Shown here: piece after piece, positions 28,637 through 36,394 of the stretch
Layout: each line of letters begins with the position of its first letter
Position numbering within the stretch: the stretch's first letter is position 1
Assembly (NCBI RefSeq): GCF_011064615.1
Contig: NZ_JAALJH010000071.1
Location: 1-48,994 of the forward strand
Origin: Aquisphaera insulae
Lineage (GTDB): Bacteria; Planctomycetota; Planctomycetia; Isosphaerales; Isosphaeraceae
Length of the DNA: 48,994 bases
Reading direction: 5' to 3'
Position numbers and translations under genes: made by a program
The notes under the pieces: model-generated
Told to the model about the DNA's origin: nothing
Databases searched by the model: none
Seen by the model: only the letters and a program-made list of their open reading frames with translations

Positions 28637-29347
28637 ATGCGGAAATTCGCGACAGCTCTCGTGATCCTTGCATTCGTTGGACTCACCTCTCCCAGCCGCG
28701 CGGGCCTCATCATCGAGGCTCCCAGGATCACCACGACACCGGGGCAGGCCGGGTCGTTCGATATCCTGATCTACTCGATCGGAGGCTCCTATCAGGTCTC
28801 GGCAATCACGATCGAGTTGTCCCTGTCGGGGCTTACGGGCGTGTCCTTCACCGACGTCAGCATCGCGACGACGACCCCCTATCTGTTCGCCGATCCGGGG
28901 GTGACGAACGGGGGCGGTCCGTTCTCCCTGGATCCGTTTCCGAATACCGCCTTTCGGGCGTCGGACTCCGAATTCGGGAGCTTGGGTTACGTCCAGATCG
29001 ATCTCGGCGTCACGTTCGGGATCGCCCACGTCTCGTTCATGGTGGATCCGGGCACGGTGCTAGGAGAGCGCGGCTTGATATTCGGCGCCGGCACAACGCT
29101 CTCGGACATCGACGGCGCCCCGATCGCGTTCGAGGGCATTAACGGCGTCGTGAGCGTCGTGCCCGCGCCGTCGAGCCTCGTGCTGCTCGCGGGCGGCTTG
29201 CTCTGCACCCTCGCGAACGCTCGAAGACGATATCCCAGGAAGCAAGGCCACGGAGCGTGCCTCGCGGCCACGCCCGGCAATCGGCCAACCGGCGGAGACA
29301 ACGATGGTCAGCCGCGCGGGCTGAGCCATGAGTTCCGGTTCGCGTAA
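28637..29347 (+). CDS. secreted PEP-CTERM-like protein with an unusual C-terminal tail
   Basis: A 236-residue protein with a clear signal peptide (MRKFATALVILAFVGLTSPS then RAG). AAGGAG at 28625-28630 abuts the ATG at 28631, so the ATG at 28637, six bases further, is the likely start. The middle (about 25-165) is a beta-rich region like cohesin or choice-of-anchor domains of PEP-CTERM proteins (FDILIYSIGGSYQVSAITIE). Residues 175-198 form the sorting signal: VPAPSSLVLL, a hydrophobic helix, then ANARRR. Proteins of this class normally stop a few residues after the arginines; here the frame continues about 38 residues (YPRKQGHGA ... HEFRFA), which may reflect a lost stop codon or junction with decayed DNA. 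An exosortase is not present in the window. Confidence 0.82.
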   Translation: MRKFATALVILAFVGLTSPSRAGLIIEAPRITTTPGQAGSFDILIYSIGGSYQVSAITIELSLSGLTGVSFTDVSIATTTPYLFADPGVTNGGGPFSLDPFPNTAFRASDSEFGSLGYVQIDLGVTFGIAHVSFMVDPGTVLGERGLIFGAGTTLSDIDGAPIAFEGINGVVSVVPAPSSLVLLAGGLLCTLANARRRYPRKQGHGACLAATPGNRPTGGDNDGQPRGLSHEFRFA

Positions 29348-29374
29348 GCGACACCGAGTCCATCGACAGGTTCG

Positions 29375-29518
29375 ATGCCGGACCGGCGGTTCCCGGAGCA
29401 GATCAGCGACGGCGAGGAATTGCTCGAGACTTCGCTCGGGGTGACCGACAAGTCGTCGCCGCGGGCGCCGGCCGCCAACGCGCGGGCGCTGGGATTGTCG
29501 CATTCTCAAGGTGGGTGA
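29375..29518 (+). pseudogene. C-terminal remnant of a second TIGR03032 gene
   Basis: The frame reads DRRFPEQISDGEELLETSLG and later PRAPA, matching the end of the intact protein at 13423-14571 (GRRFPELINDDESLLENSF ... LRAPA) in both protein and DNA. Nothing of the upstream 330 residues is left, and the last ~14 codons diverge. No ribosome site is seen. It lies directly downstream of the PEP-CTERM-like gene, on the far side of the giant genes from the intact copy. Confidence 0.75.
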
Positions 29519-29594
29519 AATTCTCGGATTTCCTTGAGGGATGTTCACGCAGCCGACTGGAATCCACCCGCGGACCCGCCCTGGGTTCAAGGCT

Positions 29595-29784
29595 CGGGCC
29601 CTTGTGAGTCGAAGCCGGCCCGGCCGCCGCTCTCGGGCGTGGCGCGGAGCGTCCGGCCGTCGAGGAGATTGCGGAGATCATGGACTCGCTATACCACATC
29701 CTCGCGGGCCGAAAAGAGATACGGAAGCACCGACTGCCATTCGGCGTCGGAGACATCGCCGGGATAGGGTTTGTGGGTGATCAC
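29595..29784 (-). pseudogene. IS5-family transposase remnant with in-frame deletions
   Basis: Reading leftward from GTG at 29784: KPYPGDVSDAEWQSVLPYLF, then SAREDVV, a stop codon, then VHDLRNLLDGRTLRATPESG and GRAGFDS, all in one frame. These pieces match IS5-group transposases in order: the N-terminal DUF4096 motif (YPSDVSDEEWAFVAPYL), the VHDLR segment, and the DGRTLQSTPESGARAGYDG catalytic-core segment (the first Asp being the DDE residue). The connecting stretches, roughly 60 and 20 residues in intact relatives, are missing, as is everything after. No terminal inverted repeats were identified. Inactive relic. Confidence 0.8.
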
Positions 29785-30010
29785 ACCCAACCTACGTCCG
29801 CGACCTGGCTAATGCTCACAACACGGTCGAAACCGATGGCACGGTTCGGCTGAGGATGGTGGCCTTTCCCCTCCTCATCGAGGGCAGGTCATGTTGTGAG
29901 CCAGACCGTCGCGTTGCAGCCTTGCACTGCCTCTCATGGACGGAATTGTAGGTCGCGCTCCTGGCCTTCCAAAACGAGTGCAACCCAGGATCGGCGTCAA
30001 CGTAAGTTAA
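29785..30010. other. gene-free spacer before tRNA-Gly
   Basis: No gene or recognisable remnant seen between the transposase relic and the tRNA 3' end. Parts may be decayed insertion-sequence flanks, but no inverted repeats were found. Confidence 0.4.
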
Positions 30011-30082
<72 letters not shown>

Positions 30083-30254
30083 GATCTGACGGCCGGTGCA
30101 AGGACAGAGGCCGTCGGGCCCTGAGAGGTTCGCGATGAGCGGGACCTCTTCAACCCACGAGATAACGATAGCAGCATCGTCGGCCGGGGGCAACAGGGTG
30201 GACGGGAACTTGTGAGACCGGGGAAGGCTTTCCCTCGCCGGACGGGGCGAGCCA

Positions 30255-32990
30255 TCAACGCGGCGGGGTGACGGGGTGCTCCCGGGCGCCGGGGGCATCG
30301 ACGATCGGCCAGGAGGCTCGCAGGTCGTCGCGATACGGGCCGATCCGATCCTCCGGGATCGGGCTGAAGCCGAGAGTCAGGGCCGGAGAGTCGGGCCGCA
30401 GGCGATAGTCGTCATGGGCCGCATCCACGAAACGCGGATCGGCGATCCGCGAACGCCGGTCCATGCCGAGGAGCTGCCAGGACGCCCATTCGTCCAACGA
30501 CTCCACCTCACGGAAAGAAACGCCCGACACCAACAACCCACCGCTCCGGGCCGGGAAGTCGATCCGGACCCGGAAATCCTTCATCCGCTCGTGATGGCCG
30601 GGCTCGCCCGGGGCCGGGATCTTGAAGACGAACTCGAAATCCTTCCACTCCGGCCCCACCTTGCACTCGTTGGGCCAGTTGGCCCAGAAGTACTGTCTCG
30701 CCTCGTAACCCTGGAGCATCAGGCCCGCCTTCGCGTCGAGCCCGGTCGATCGCATCCGAGCCTTCAAGCGATAGGTATGACCGGGCCGCGCCGGGAAGAG
30801 CTTCGTCACCACGATCGGAGAATTATCCTTCGATTTCGAGGCATCGAACGCCGCCTCGATCCGGAGCACGCGACGGCCGCCATCCTCGACGATCCCGGCC
30901 GCCGAGCTCGGGGTGAAGATCTGCCACTCCCAACCCTCGGGCAGCTTCCCAACCTCGGCCGTCGAGAAGTCGCCCGGGATCAGGTCGCCGGAGATGTCCT
31001 TCCCCGGCAATCGCTGGCCCGTCCGGATCGGCTTGCCATCGTGCCAGACGAGGTTGTCGTCGAACACGTTGCGATCGAAGGGCACGTCGTTCGTCCGCAC
31101 CAGGGCCGACTCTGCGCCGCGATAGGCGATGATGTTCCGCGTGAACTCGTTGCCCGTCATGATCAGGCCGTTCGGCAGGACGGCGTCCCGCGGATGCACC
31201 CCCATGTTCCGCATCGACTTCCAGGCGGGCGAATCCCGGACCATCTCGTAGCCCTTGATCATCGTCGGCAGGTGGTCCTTCCAGTAGGAATGATCCACCC
31301 GCCACCCCGAGTATTCGTACTGCTGCGGGCCGTTGTCCACGAAGATGTTGTTCGAGATATGATTGTCCCGGCCATTGTGCAGGTGCAGGCCCGCGCGCGA
31401 GCAGCGGTAGACGATGTTGCCGATCACGTCCACGCCGCCCGTGTTGTCGTCCAGGTAGATCCCCCAGGCGAAGTGGGGAGAGACCCACCGCCCGTGCTCA
31501 TCCTTGCCGAAGCCGAGCATGTCGTGGAAGCGGTTGTAGCGGATGATCGTCCCCCGCGACGAGATCCAGTCCCGGCCGCCCGTGTAGACGGCGCCGGTGT
31601 CCTCGGTCTCGAGGTTCATGTGGCGGACGTGGTTGTACTCGATGATCAGGTTGTTGCCGCTGAACATGATCCCCATGCGTGGGCCGTCGTGGATGTAATT
31701 GTGCGAGGCGACGTTGCCGACGCCCTCCATGCCGATCCCCACACCCTGCGCGTAGCGGACGCCGACGTGGTGGATGTAGTTGTTGTCGGCGACGTTCCCC
31801 GCGGGCGTCAGGGCCACTCGGTCGCCGCCCGAAAGGTAGATGCCGTGCGAACCGACGTCGGAGATGTCGTTGCCGACGACCCGGTTGTTCGTCCCGCCGT
31901 TGACGCCGACGGCGCCATGGCTGTAGTCGCCGACGCCCCGGATCGTGCAGCCGGCGAGGGTGCAGTGCGACGTGTTGTCCAGGGAGACGGCCTCGCCCGT
32001 GCAAGACTCCATCGTGAAGCCGCGGAGCGACAGGTATTCCGTCTTCGGCCCGATCGCAACCAGGGTGCCGATCGTCGGAGCGACGATGGCGTGGGCGTCG
32101 TCCAGCGGCGCGGGGGGCCAGAGGTAGAGGGTTCCCCGGTCGCGGTCGAGATACCACTCGCCGGGGGCGTCGAGCTCTTCCAGGGCGTTGCGGACGTAGT
32201 AGCGATCGCCGGGGCGGATCGGGTAGGAGGCGTCCGACGCCAGCTGGATGGTCCTCGTCGCGGGGTCGATCGACTTCACGCCGACGATGTTGTTCCACCA
32301 GTTGTAGCGCGGGAAGACGAAGACCTGGACCTCGGCGGGCTTGCTCCAGGTCCGGGCATCCTGCGGCTTGAACCTCAGGGTGTGGCTATCCTCGCCCGGG
32401 ATGTTCTCGTACATCGGTGCGAGGCGGCCGTCGGCGAACGCCCAGCCGCCGCCGTAGGGGTTCGCGGGGTCGAAGTTGGGATAGCGAGCCAGGGGGAGCC
32501 TCTTGCCGCCGCAGAAGAGCTCGGAGAAGGCCGCGCCTTTCAGGCCCTGGGCGGCGAGATCGGCCTTGAGGATCTTGCCGCGATGGGGGACGAATCCGCG
32601 GACTCGACGGCCGCCGCGGAGGGTCGCCTGCTCGCGCGGGTAGGAACGGTAGACGACCGGCGAGGCGGCCGTACCGCCGTCTTCGTTCGAGAGCCGGAAC
32701 GTCTCGGTGAACTCGTAGGTGCCGCCCCTGACGAAGACGGTGACGGCCTCCGTCGGCCCCCCCTGCCTCGCCTTCCGGACGAGGTCCCGGGCCTTCGCGA
32801 TCGTGGCGACGGGGCCATCGGACCGGGAGGGATTGGGACTCTCCAGCCGTCCCGACCAGGCGTCATTGCCGCGGGTGGAGACATACAACTTCAGCTCGGC
32901 CGCGGGGGCGTGAGCGGCGGAGCCGAGGGACGCGACGACGACGAGGATCAGGACGGGCGAGGTCAGGACATGCGGTCGGCGATGGAACAT
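30255..32990 (-). CDS. secreted right-handed parallel beta-helix protein, carbohydrate-active type
   Basis: A 911-residue exported protein. Signal peptide about 1-31 (SPVLILVVVASLGSAAHAPA). It begins LKLYVSTRGNDAWSGRL, followed by ATIAKARDLVRKA and GGTYEFTETFRLSNEDGGT, a start shared by GH141/GH120-like and poly-lyase-like beta-helix enzymes. Beta-helix coils run from about 320 to 580 (NNRVVGNDISDVGSHGIYLS, NYIHHVG, IIEYNHVRHMN, DVIGNIVYRCS, NHISNNIFVDNG). A carbohydrate-binding jelly-roll-like module follows at about 690-840 (PARPGHTYRLKARM ... VRIDFPA). Likely acts on or binds polysaccharide outside the cytoplasm; substrate and catalytic residues cannot be assigned from here. A GGAGGG ribosome site precedes the ATG. 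It is divergent from the DUF4349 gene. Confidence 0.88.
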   Translation of the reverse strand: MFHRRPHVLTSPVLILVVVASLGSAAHAPAAELKLYVSTRGNDAWSGRLESPNPSRSDGPVATIAKARDLVRKARQGGPTEAVTVFVRGGTYEFTETFRLSNEDGGTAASPVVYRSYPREQATLRGGRRVRGFVPHRGKILKADLAAQGLKGAAFSELFCGGKRLPLARYPNFDPANPYGGGWAFADGRLAPMYENIPGEDSHTLRFKPQDARTWSKPAEVQVFVFPRYNWWNNIVGVKSIDPATRTIQLASDASYPIRPGDRYYVRNALEELDAPGEWYLDRDRGTLYLWPPAPLDDAHAIVAPTIGTLVAIGPKTEYLSLRGFTMESCTGEAVSLDNTSHCTLAGCTIRGVGDYSHGAVGVNGGTNNRVVGNDISDVGSHGIYLSGGDRVALTPAGNVADNNYIHHVGVRYAQGVGIGMEGVGNVASHNYIHDGPRMGIMFSGNNLIIEYNHVRHMNLETEDTGAVYTGGRDWISSRGTIIRYNRFHDMLGFGKDEHGRWVSPHFAWGIYLDDNTGGVDVIGNIVYRCSRAGLHLHNGRDNHISNNIFVDNGPQQYEYSGWRVDHSYWKDHLPTMIKGYEMVRDSPAWKSMRNMGVHPRDAVLPNGLIMTGNEFTRNIIAYRGAESALVRTNDVPFDRNVFDDNLVWHDGKPIRTGQRLPGKDISGDLIPGDFSTAEVGKLPEGWEWQIFTPSSAAGIVEDGGRRVLRIEAAFDASKSKDNSPIVVTKLFPARPGHTYRLKARMRSTGLDAKAGLMLQGYEARQYFWANWPNECKVGPEWKDFEFVFKIPAPGEPGHHERMKDFRVRIDFPARSGGLLVSGVSFREVESLDEWASWQLLGMDRRSRIADPRFVDAAHDDYRLRPDSPALTLGFSPIPEDRIGPYRDDLRASWPIVDAPGAREHPVTPPR

Positions 32991-33132
32991 GGCAGCGTCC
33001 CTCCGGCCGGGTCGCGCATCGTCCCGGCCGCTGAGTGTGGCCTGGCCGCCCGGCGCCGGGCGGCCCCCAGCGTTCCAGCATACCGGCTCAGCCGAGCGGT
33101 TCCACGGGGGCCCGCTCGGTCCGCGATCGTGT

Positions 33133-33152
33133 GGATTCTGCTAAGAGAATCC
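33133..33152 (+). promoter_or_regulatory. perfect dyad in the divergent promoter region
   Basis: GGATTCT-gctaag-AGAATCC, a perfect seven-base inverted repeat, lies between the divergent beta-helix (-) and DUF4349 (+) genes; CATAAT at 33165-33170 downstream could be a -10 box for the rightward gene. Candidate operator, by symmetry and position only. Confidence 0.4.
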
Positions 33153-33222
33153 CGTCGGCTCCGTCATAATGAACGGACCGGGCACATCTCGTCTCGTGAC
33201 TCACCTGGGGGAGAGGGATCCC

Positions 33223-34215
33223 ATGGGCCAGAAAGTGCGACCGCTACTCTTCCTCTCGCTGGCGTTCGCGGGCTGCGGTAGCGAGCCTCCGAGCGCGACC
33301 GTCGAGAGCGCCAAGGTCGCCCTCCCCGCGGCGAAGAGCGACATGGCGCCCCGATCGGCCAGGAGTATGGCCACGGCGCCGGCGGCGGCCCCGCTCACTC
33401 CCCCGATGATGGCCGCCGGTGCCGTGGTCGCCTTTCAGGAGACCCCCGCGAATCCGGCCGCGACCGCCGCGGCGATGGCGCGGAAGATCATCTACGACGG
33501 CGAGATCGACCTGATCGTCAAGGACGTGGATCCGATCGCGAAGCAGATCACGTCGCTCGTCCAGGATGGTAAGGGCTACATCGCCGAGCAGAGCACCACC
33601 GGCTCGCCCGGCTCGGTGCGCTCGATGCGGTGGAAGCTGCGGGTGCCGGTGGAGCGGTTCGACGCGCTGGTGGAGAAGGTCGCGGGCCTCGGCGAGCTCG
33701 AGCGGAACACGCGGACCTCGCAGGACGTGACCGAGCAGTTCTACGACGTCGAGTCCCGCATCAGGAACAAGAAGGCCGAGGAGAAGTCGCTCACCAAGAT
33801 CCTGGACGAGCGCACGGGCAAGCTCGAGGAGATCCTCAAGATCGAGACCGAGCTCTCCCGCGTCCGCGGCGAGATCGAGGTCTTCGAGGGCCGGCTCCGG
33901 ATGCTGGACAATCTCTCCTCGCTGGCCACCCTGTCGGTGAGCATCCGCGAGCGGGAGAAATTCGACCCCCCTCCCCCGGCCGTCGCCGACTTCTCCTCCC
34001 AGGTCTCCCGGACGTGGGAAGCCTCGATCAAGGGCATGATCGATATGGGCAAGGGGATCGTGCTCTGGGCCGTCGCCTGGGCGATCTGGATCCCCTTCTG
34101 GATCGTCGGAGCGATCATCGCCTGGATGCTGCTCCGATGGGCCTATCGCCGCCTGCCCCGGCTGATCGCGCTCGCGAGCATGCCGCTCACGCTACGAAAG
34201 ACCAAGACGAACTAA
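33223..34215 (+). CDS. DUF4349 lipoprotein
   Basis: A 330-residue probable lipoprotein. The start at 33223 is set by the GGGGGAGAG ribosome site and by the signal sequence MGQKVRPLLFLSLAFAGC, with the Cys as lipid-attachment site. A Pro/Ala-rich linker follows, then the DUF4349 domain from about residue 85 (ARKIIYDGEIDLIVKDVD, RWKLRVPVERFDALVEKV, TSQDVTEQFYDVESRI), containing a coiled-coil of about 50 residues (NKKAEEKSLTKILDE ... RVRGEIEVFEGRL). A C-terminal membrane helix (GIVLWAVAWAIWIPFWIVG) and a basic tail end it. DUF4349 proteins are envelope proteins of unknown function. It converges on the aldo/keto reductase gene, with a 28-base inverted repeat on the two stop codons. Confidence 0.9.
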   Translation: MGQKVRPLLFLSLAFAGCGSEPPSATVESAKVALPAAKSDMAPRSARSMATAPAAAPLTPPMMAAGAVVAFQETPANPAATAAAMARKIIYDGEIDLIVKDVDPIAKQITSLVQDGKGYIAEQSTTGSPGSVRSMRWKLRVPVERFDALVEKVAGLGELERNTRTSQDVTEQFYDVESRIRNKKAEEKSLTKILDERTGKLEEILKIETELSRVRGEIEVFEGRLRMLDNLSSLATLSVSIREREKFDPPPPAVADFSSQVSRTWEASIKGMIDMGKGIVLWAVAWAIWIPFWIVGAIIAWMLLRWAYRRLPRLIALASMPLTLRKTKTN

Positions 34216-34447
34216 CCACAGAGGCACGGAGGCACAGAGAAAAGGGGACGGAGGATCGGGAGCATGAGTCAACGGTAGGAAGAACGGACTGTCATGACTC
34301 AGGATGCATATCAACATCCCGAATCACTCCTCTGGAGGGCGGATGGCGAATTCGCCGAGAATCGCCCGCCCCCTATTGCTCCTCGTTCCTTCCCTTCCCG
34401 CCTCAATCCACTTCCGGTCTTCTCTGTGCCTCTGTGCCTCTGTGGTT
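34214..34447. repeat. 28-base inverted repeat spanning the convergent gene ends
   Basis: The left arm 34214-34241 (begins AACCACAGAGGCAC) and right arm 34420-34447 are reverse complements with one mismatch, separated by 178 bases. The left arm starts on the last bases of the DUF4349 stop codon; the right arm ends 6 bases from the aldo/keto reductase stop. The internal sequence shows no gene. The CACAGAGGCACAGAG motif is, from memory, widespread in intergenic DNA of environmental bacteria; role unproven, possibly 3'-end processing or a mobile miniature element. Confidence 0.8.
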
Positions 34448-34453
34448 CGATTC

Positions 34454-35716
34454 CTATGACAGCCGACGGTCGACCTCGGGCAGCAGGCGGGCGAAGTCGA
34501 GCTTGCTGGGGCAGGCCGCGCGGGCGGCCTCCAGGTCGGCGCCTTGCCAGTCGCGAGCCTCGGCGGGGAGGGCGTCGTAGCATTCGCGGGCGTGGGATCT
34601 CAGGCCGTGGTGCTCGTGGTAGGTGAGGAACCGCGTCAGGTCGCCGAGTGCCGCGGTCGTGCCGGCGGCGTGAGAACAGCGGCCGTCGCAGTCGGCGCAG
34701 AGCATCGGACCGTGGGCGAGGTCGGCGTCGCGGAGGGACTTCAGGTCGGCGGCCTTGAGCGGGGCGAAGCGGCGGGCGGCGTCGGAGTTGATCCGAATCT
34801 GGTCCGTGTTGGTCATGGACACGCACGACGAGGCAATCCGCTCGTCGGTCCAGATCGCGTGCAGCAGGGCCTGGAAGGGCGTGAGGTTCTTCTCGGCGAG
34901 CATCGGGACCTTCTCCTTCACCTCGTCGAGCATGTTCCGCTTCTGGCCGGTGCCCAGGAAGTGGCCGGCGAGCTGCTTCATGGAGATGAGCCCGATGCCG
35001 GCCTTGTGGCAGGCGTCGAGCGCCTTGTTCAGCGGCGCGTCCTTGTCGAGCCAGGGGCTGTACTGGACCATGATCGCGTCCACGATGCCCCCCTCGGCCG
35101 CGGCCTGGAGGATCTGGGCGCGGTTCCTGTGATGGGTGGAGATGCCGACGAGCTTCGACTTGCCGGCCTTCTTGACGGCCGCGACGGCCTCCTTGAATTC
35201 CTTGCTCTTGACGTAGGCGATCGCGTCATCGAGCGAGTGGTTGTCGCCGAAGCTGTGGACGAAGAAGAGGTCCACGTAGTCGGTGCCCATCGCCGCCAGC
35301 CGCTGGTCGAGCATGGGCATGATCTCGGCGGGGGTCCTGGGGAGGTCCTTGGTGACGACGAAGACCTCCTTGCGGACGGCGGGCTCGGCCTGGAACCACT
35401 GCTTGAAGTCCCCCTCGGACTGGTAGCGCTGGGAGGTGTCGAAGCAGCGGATGCCCTGGGAATACGCATACCGGAGGATCCGCTGGATGCCCGCGCCCCG
35501 GCCGGTCCCGGCGTTCAGCATGGTGACGTCGATGCCGGTCTTGCCGAGCGGCCTGCGGGGGATGCCCAGGGCCTTGTCCGCAGCCTCGGGCTTGCCCCGG
35601 TCCGGCTCCTGGGCTTCGGCGGCATGGCCAACGCTCACGGCCGCGGCGGCGACGGCCCCGGCCTGGAGGAACGAGCGGCGATCGGTGCTGGTGCTGCCGG
35701 TAGGATCGTGCGTCAT
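34454..35716 (-). CDS. Tat-exported aldo/keto reductase
   Basis: A 420-residue oxidoreductase of the AKR fold. The start at 35716 (MTHDPTGSTSTDRRSFLQ) is preferred to upstream in-frame ATGs because it places the twin-arginine motif DRRSFLQAGA near the N-terminus and GGGAG lies upstream. Motifs: RPLGKTGIDVTMLNAGTGRG, catalytic Asp and Tyr in CFDTSQRYQ, Lys in VVTKD, His in LFFVHSFG, and the second-half nucleotide region ISMKQLAG. The C-terminal ~110 residues contain CADCDGRC and a later Cys, resembling the cysteine-rich tail of some ferredoxin-like AKRs but without a full 4Fe-4S pattern. Twin-arginine proteins usually fold with a cofactor before export. The substrate is unknown. Confidence 0.92.
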   Translation of the reverse strand: MTHDPTGSTSTDRRSFLQAGAVAAAAVSVGHAAEAQEPDRGKPEAADKALGIPRRPLGKTGIDVTMLNAGTGRGAGIQRILRYAYSQGIRCFDTSQRYQSEGDFKQWFQAEPAVRKEVFVVTKDLPRTPAEIMPMLDQRLAAMGTDYVDLFFVHSFGDNHSLDDAIAYVKSKEFKEAVAAVKKAGKSKLVGISTHHRNRAQILQAAAEGGIVDAIMVQYSPWLDKDAPLNKALDACHKAGIGLISMKQLAGHFLGTGQKRNMLDEVKEKVPMLAEKNLTPFQALLHAIWTDERIASSCVSMTNTDQIRINSDAARRFAPLKAADLKSLRDADLAHGPMLCADCDGRCSHAAGTTAALGDLTRFLTYHEHHGLRSHARECYDALPAEARDWQGADLEAARAACPSKLDFARLLPEVDRRLS

Positions 35717-35911
35717 GGCCCGCGACTCCCGCATGGTGAAAGGACGATGCCCCGAACCGGAAGGCGACACGCGCCCATCCTATCGCCGCCCGGCCCGCCT
35801 TGCCATGCCTTCGAATGCATGGGCACCTGACGATATCCGCGGCCCGCCCGGGCGCCGGACGGGGCCGGATCTCGCGGGGCGAGCCGGCCAGGAAGATCGC
35901 GGAAAAGATCG

Positions 35912-35939
35912 TTGACATCTACGGGACGAGACGTACGAT
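35912..35939 (+). promoter_or_regulatory. promoter and candidate BlaI operator of the BlaI/M56 operon
   Basis: TTGACA at 35912-35917, a 16-base spacer, and TACGAT at 35934-35939. Within the spacer and -10 box, TACG-N8-CGTA (35920-35935) forms a dyad exactly where an autorepressor would block RNA polymerase. BlaI/MecI proteins bind short dyads overlapping their own promoter; the assignment here is inference. Confidence 0.55.
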
Positions 35940-35974
35940 AAGGGACGTTGATACGGCCCTTCTCGTAGGAATCA

Positions 35975-36394
35975 ATGATGCCTGATGTTTCACCGACCGC
36001 CCGGGAGCTGGAGGCGCTCAAGGTCCTCTGGCGGCTGGGTCGCGCGACCGTGCGGGAGATCTACCGGGAGCTGAAGCCCCGGGACGGGGAGCTCGCGTAC
36101 ACGACGGCCCTGAGCCTGCTCCAGACGATGGAGCAGAAGGGGCTCGTCGGGCACGAGTCGGCGGGGAAGGCCTACGCCTACTTCGCGAAGGTCCGGCGGG
36201 ACAGCGTCTTCCGCCGTCTCGCCGGCGGGTTCCTGGATCAGGTGTTCGACGGGGCGATGGGGGAGTACGTCGCCCGGGCGCTCCAGGCGAAGCCCCCGAG
36301 CGTGGGCGAGCTGGAGGAGCTGGAGGCGATGATCGCCGAGGCCAAGAAGCGGGCGCAGGCGAGGGACGACAAGCCGAAGGGAGGGACGCGATGA
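35975..36394 (+). CDS. BlaI/MecI/CopY family transcriptional repressor
   Basis: A winged-helix dimeric repressor of 139 residues (138 if the second ATG at 35978 is used; AGGA at 35967-35970 fits 35978 slightly better). The DNA-binding half is clear: TARELEALKVLWRLGRATVR, then EIYRELKPRDGELAYTTALS, LLQTMEQKGLVGHESAGKA, Y-x-Y-F-A. The C-terminal half is the helical dimerisation region containing the site that BlaR1-type proteases cleave in relatives. It overlaps the M56 gene by 4 bases, so the two are translationally coupled. Likely represses its own operon through the dyad at 35920-35935. Confidence 0.93.
   Translation: MMPDVSPTARELEALKVLWRLGRATVREIYRELKPRDGELAYTTALSLLQTMEQKGLVGHESAGKAYAYFAKVRRDSVFRRLAGGFLDQVFDGAMGEYVARALQAKPPSVGELEELEAMIAEAKKRAQARDDKPKGGTR

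Noticed and set aside
26627..29029. 800-residue open frames on both strands at the end of giant gene 2
   Set aside because: The minus frame is a shadow, and the plus frame 26722-29142 is frame-shifted from the anchor Q and dockerin motifs and rich in Arg/Gln.
30276..33281. 1001-residue open frame on the plus strand opposite the beta-helix gene
   Set aside because: No domain, no ribosome site, and the minus-strand product has a signal peptide and clear beta-helix motifs.
34294..34626. Short open frame inside the convergent inverted repeat
   Set aside because: It crosses the arm and the aldo/keto reductase gene on the opposite strand, with no protein-like composition.
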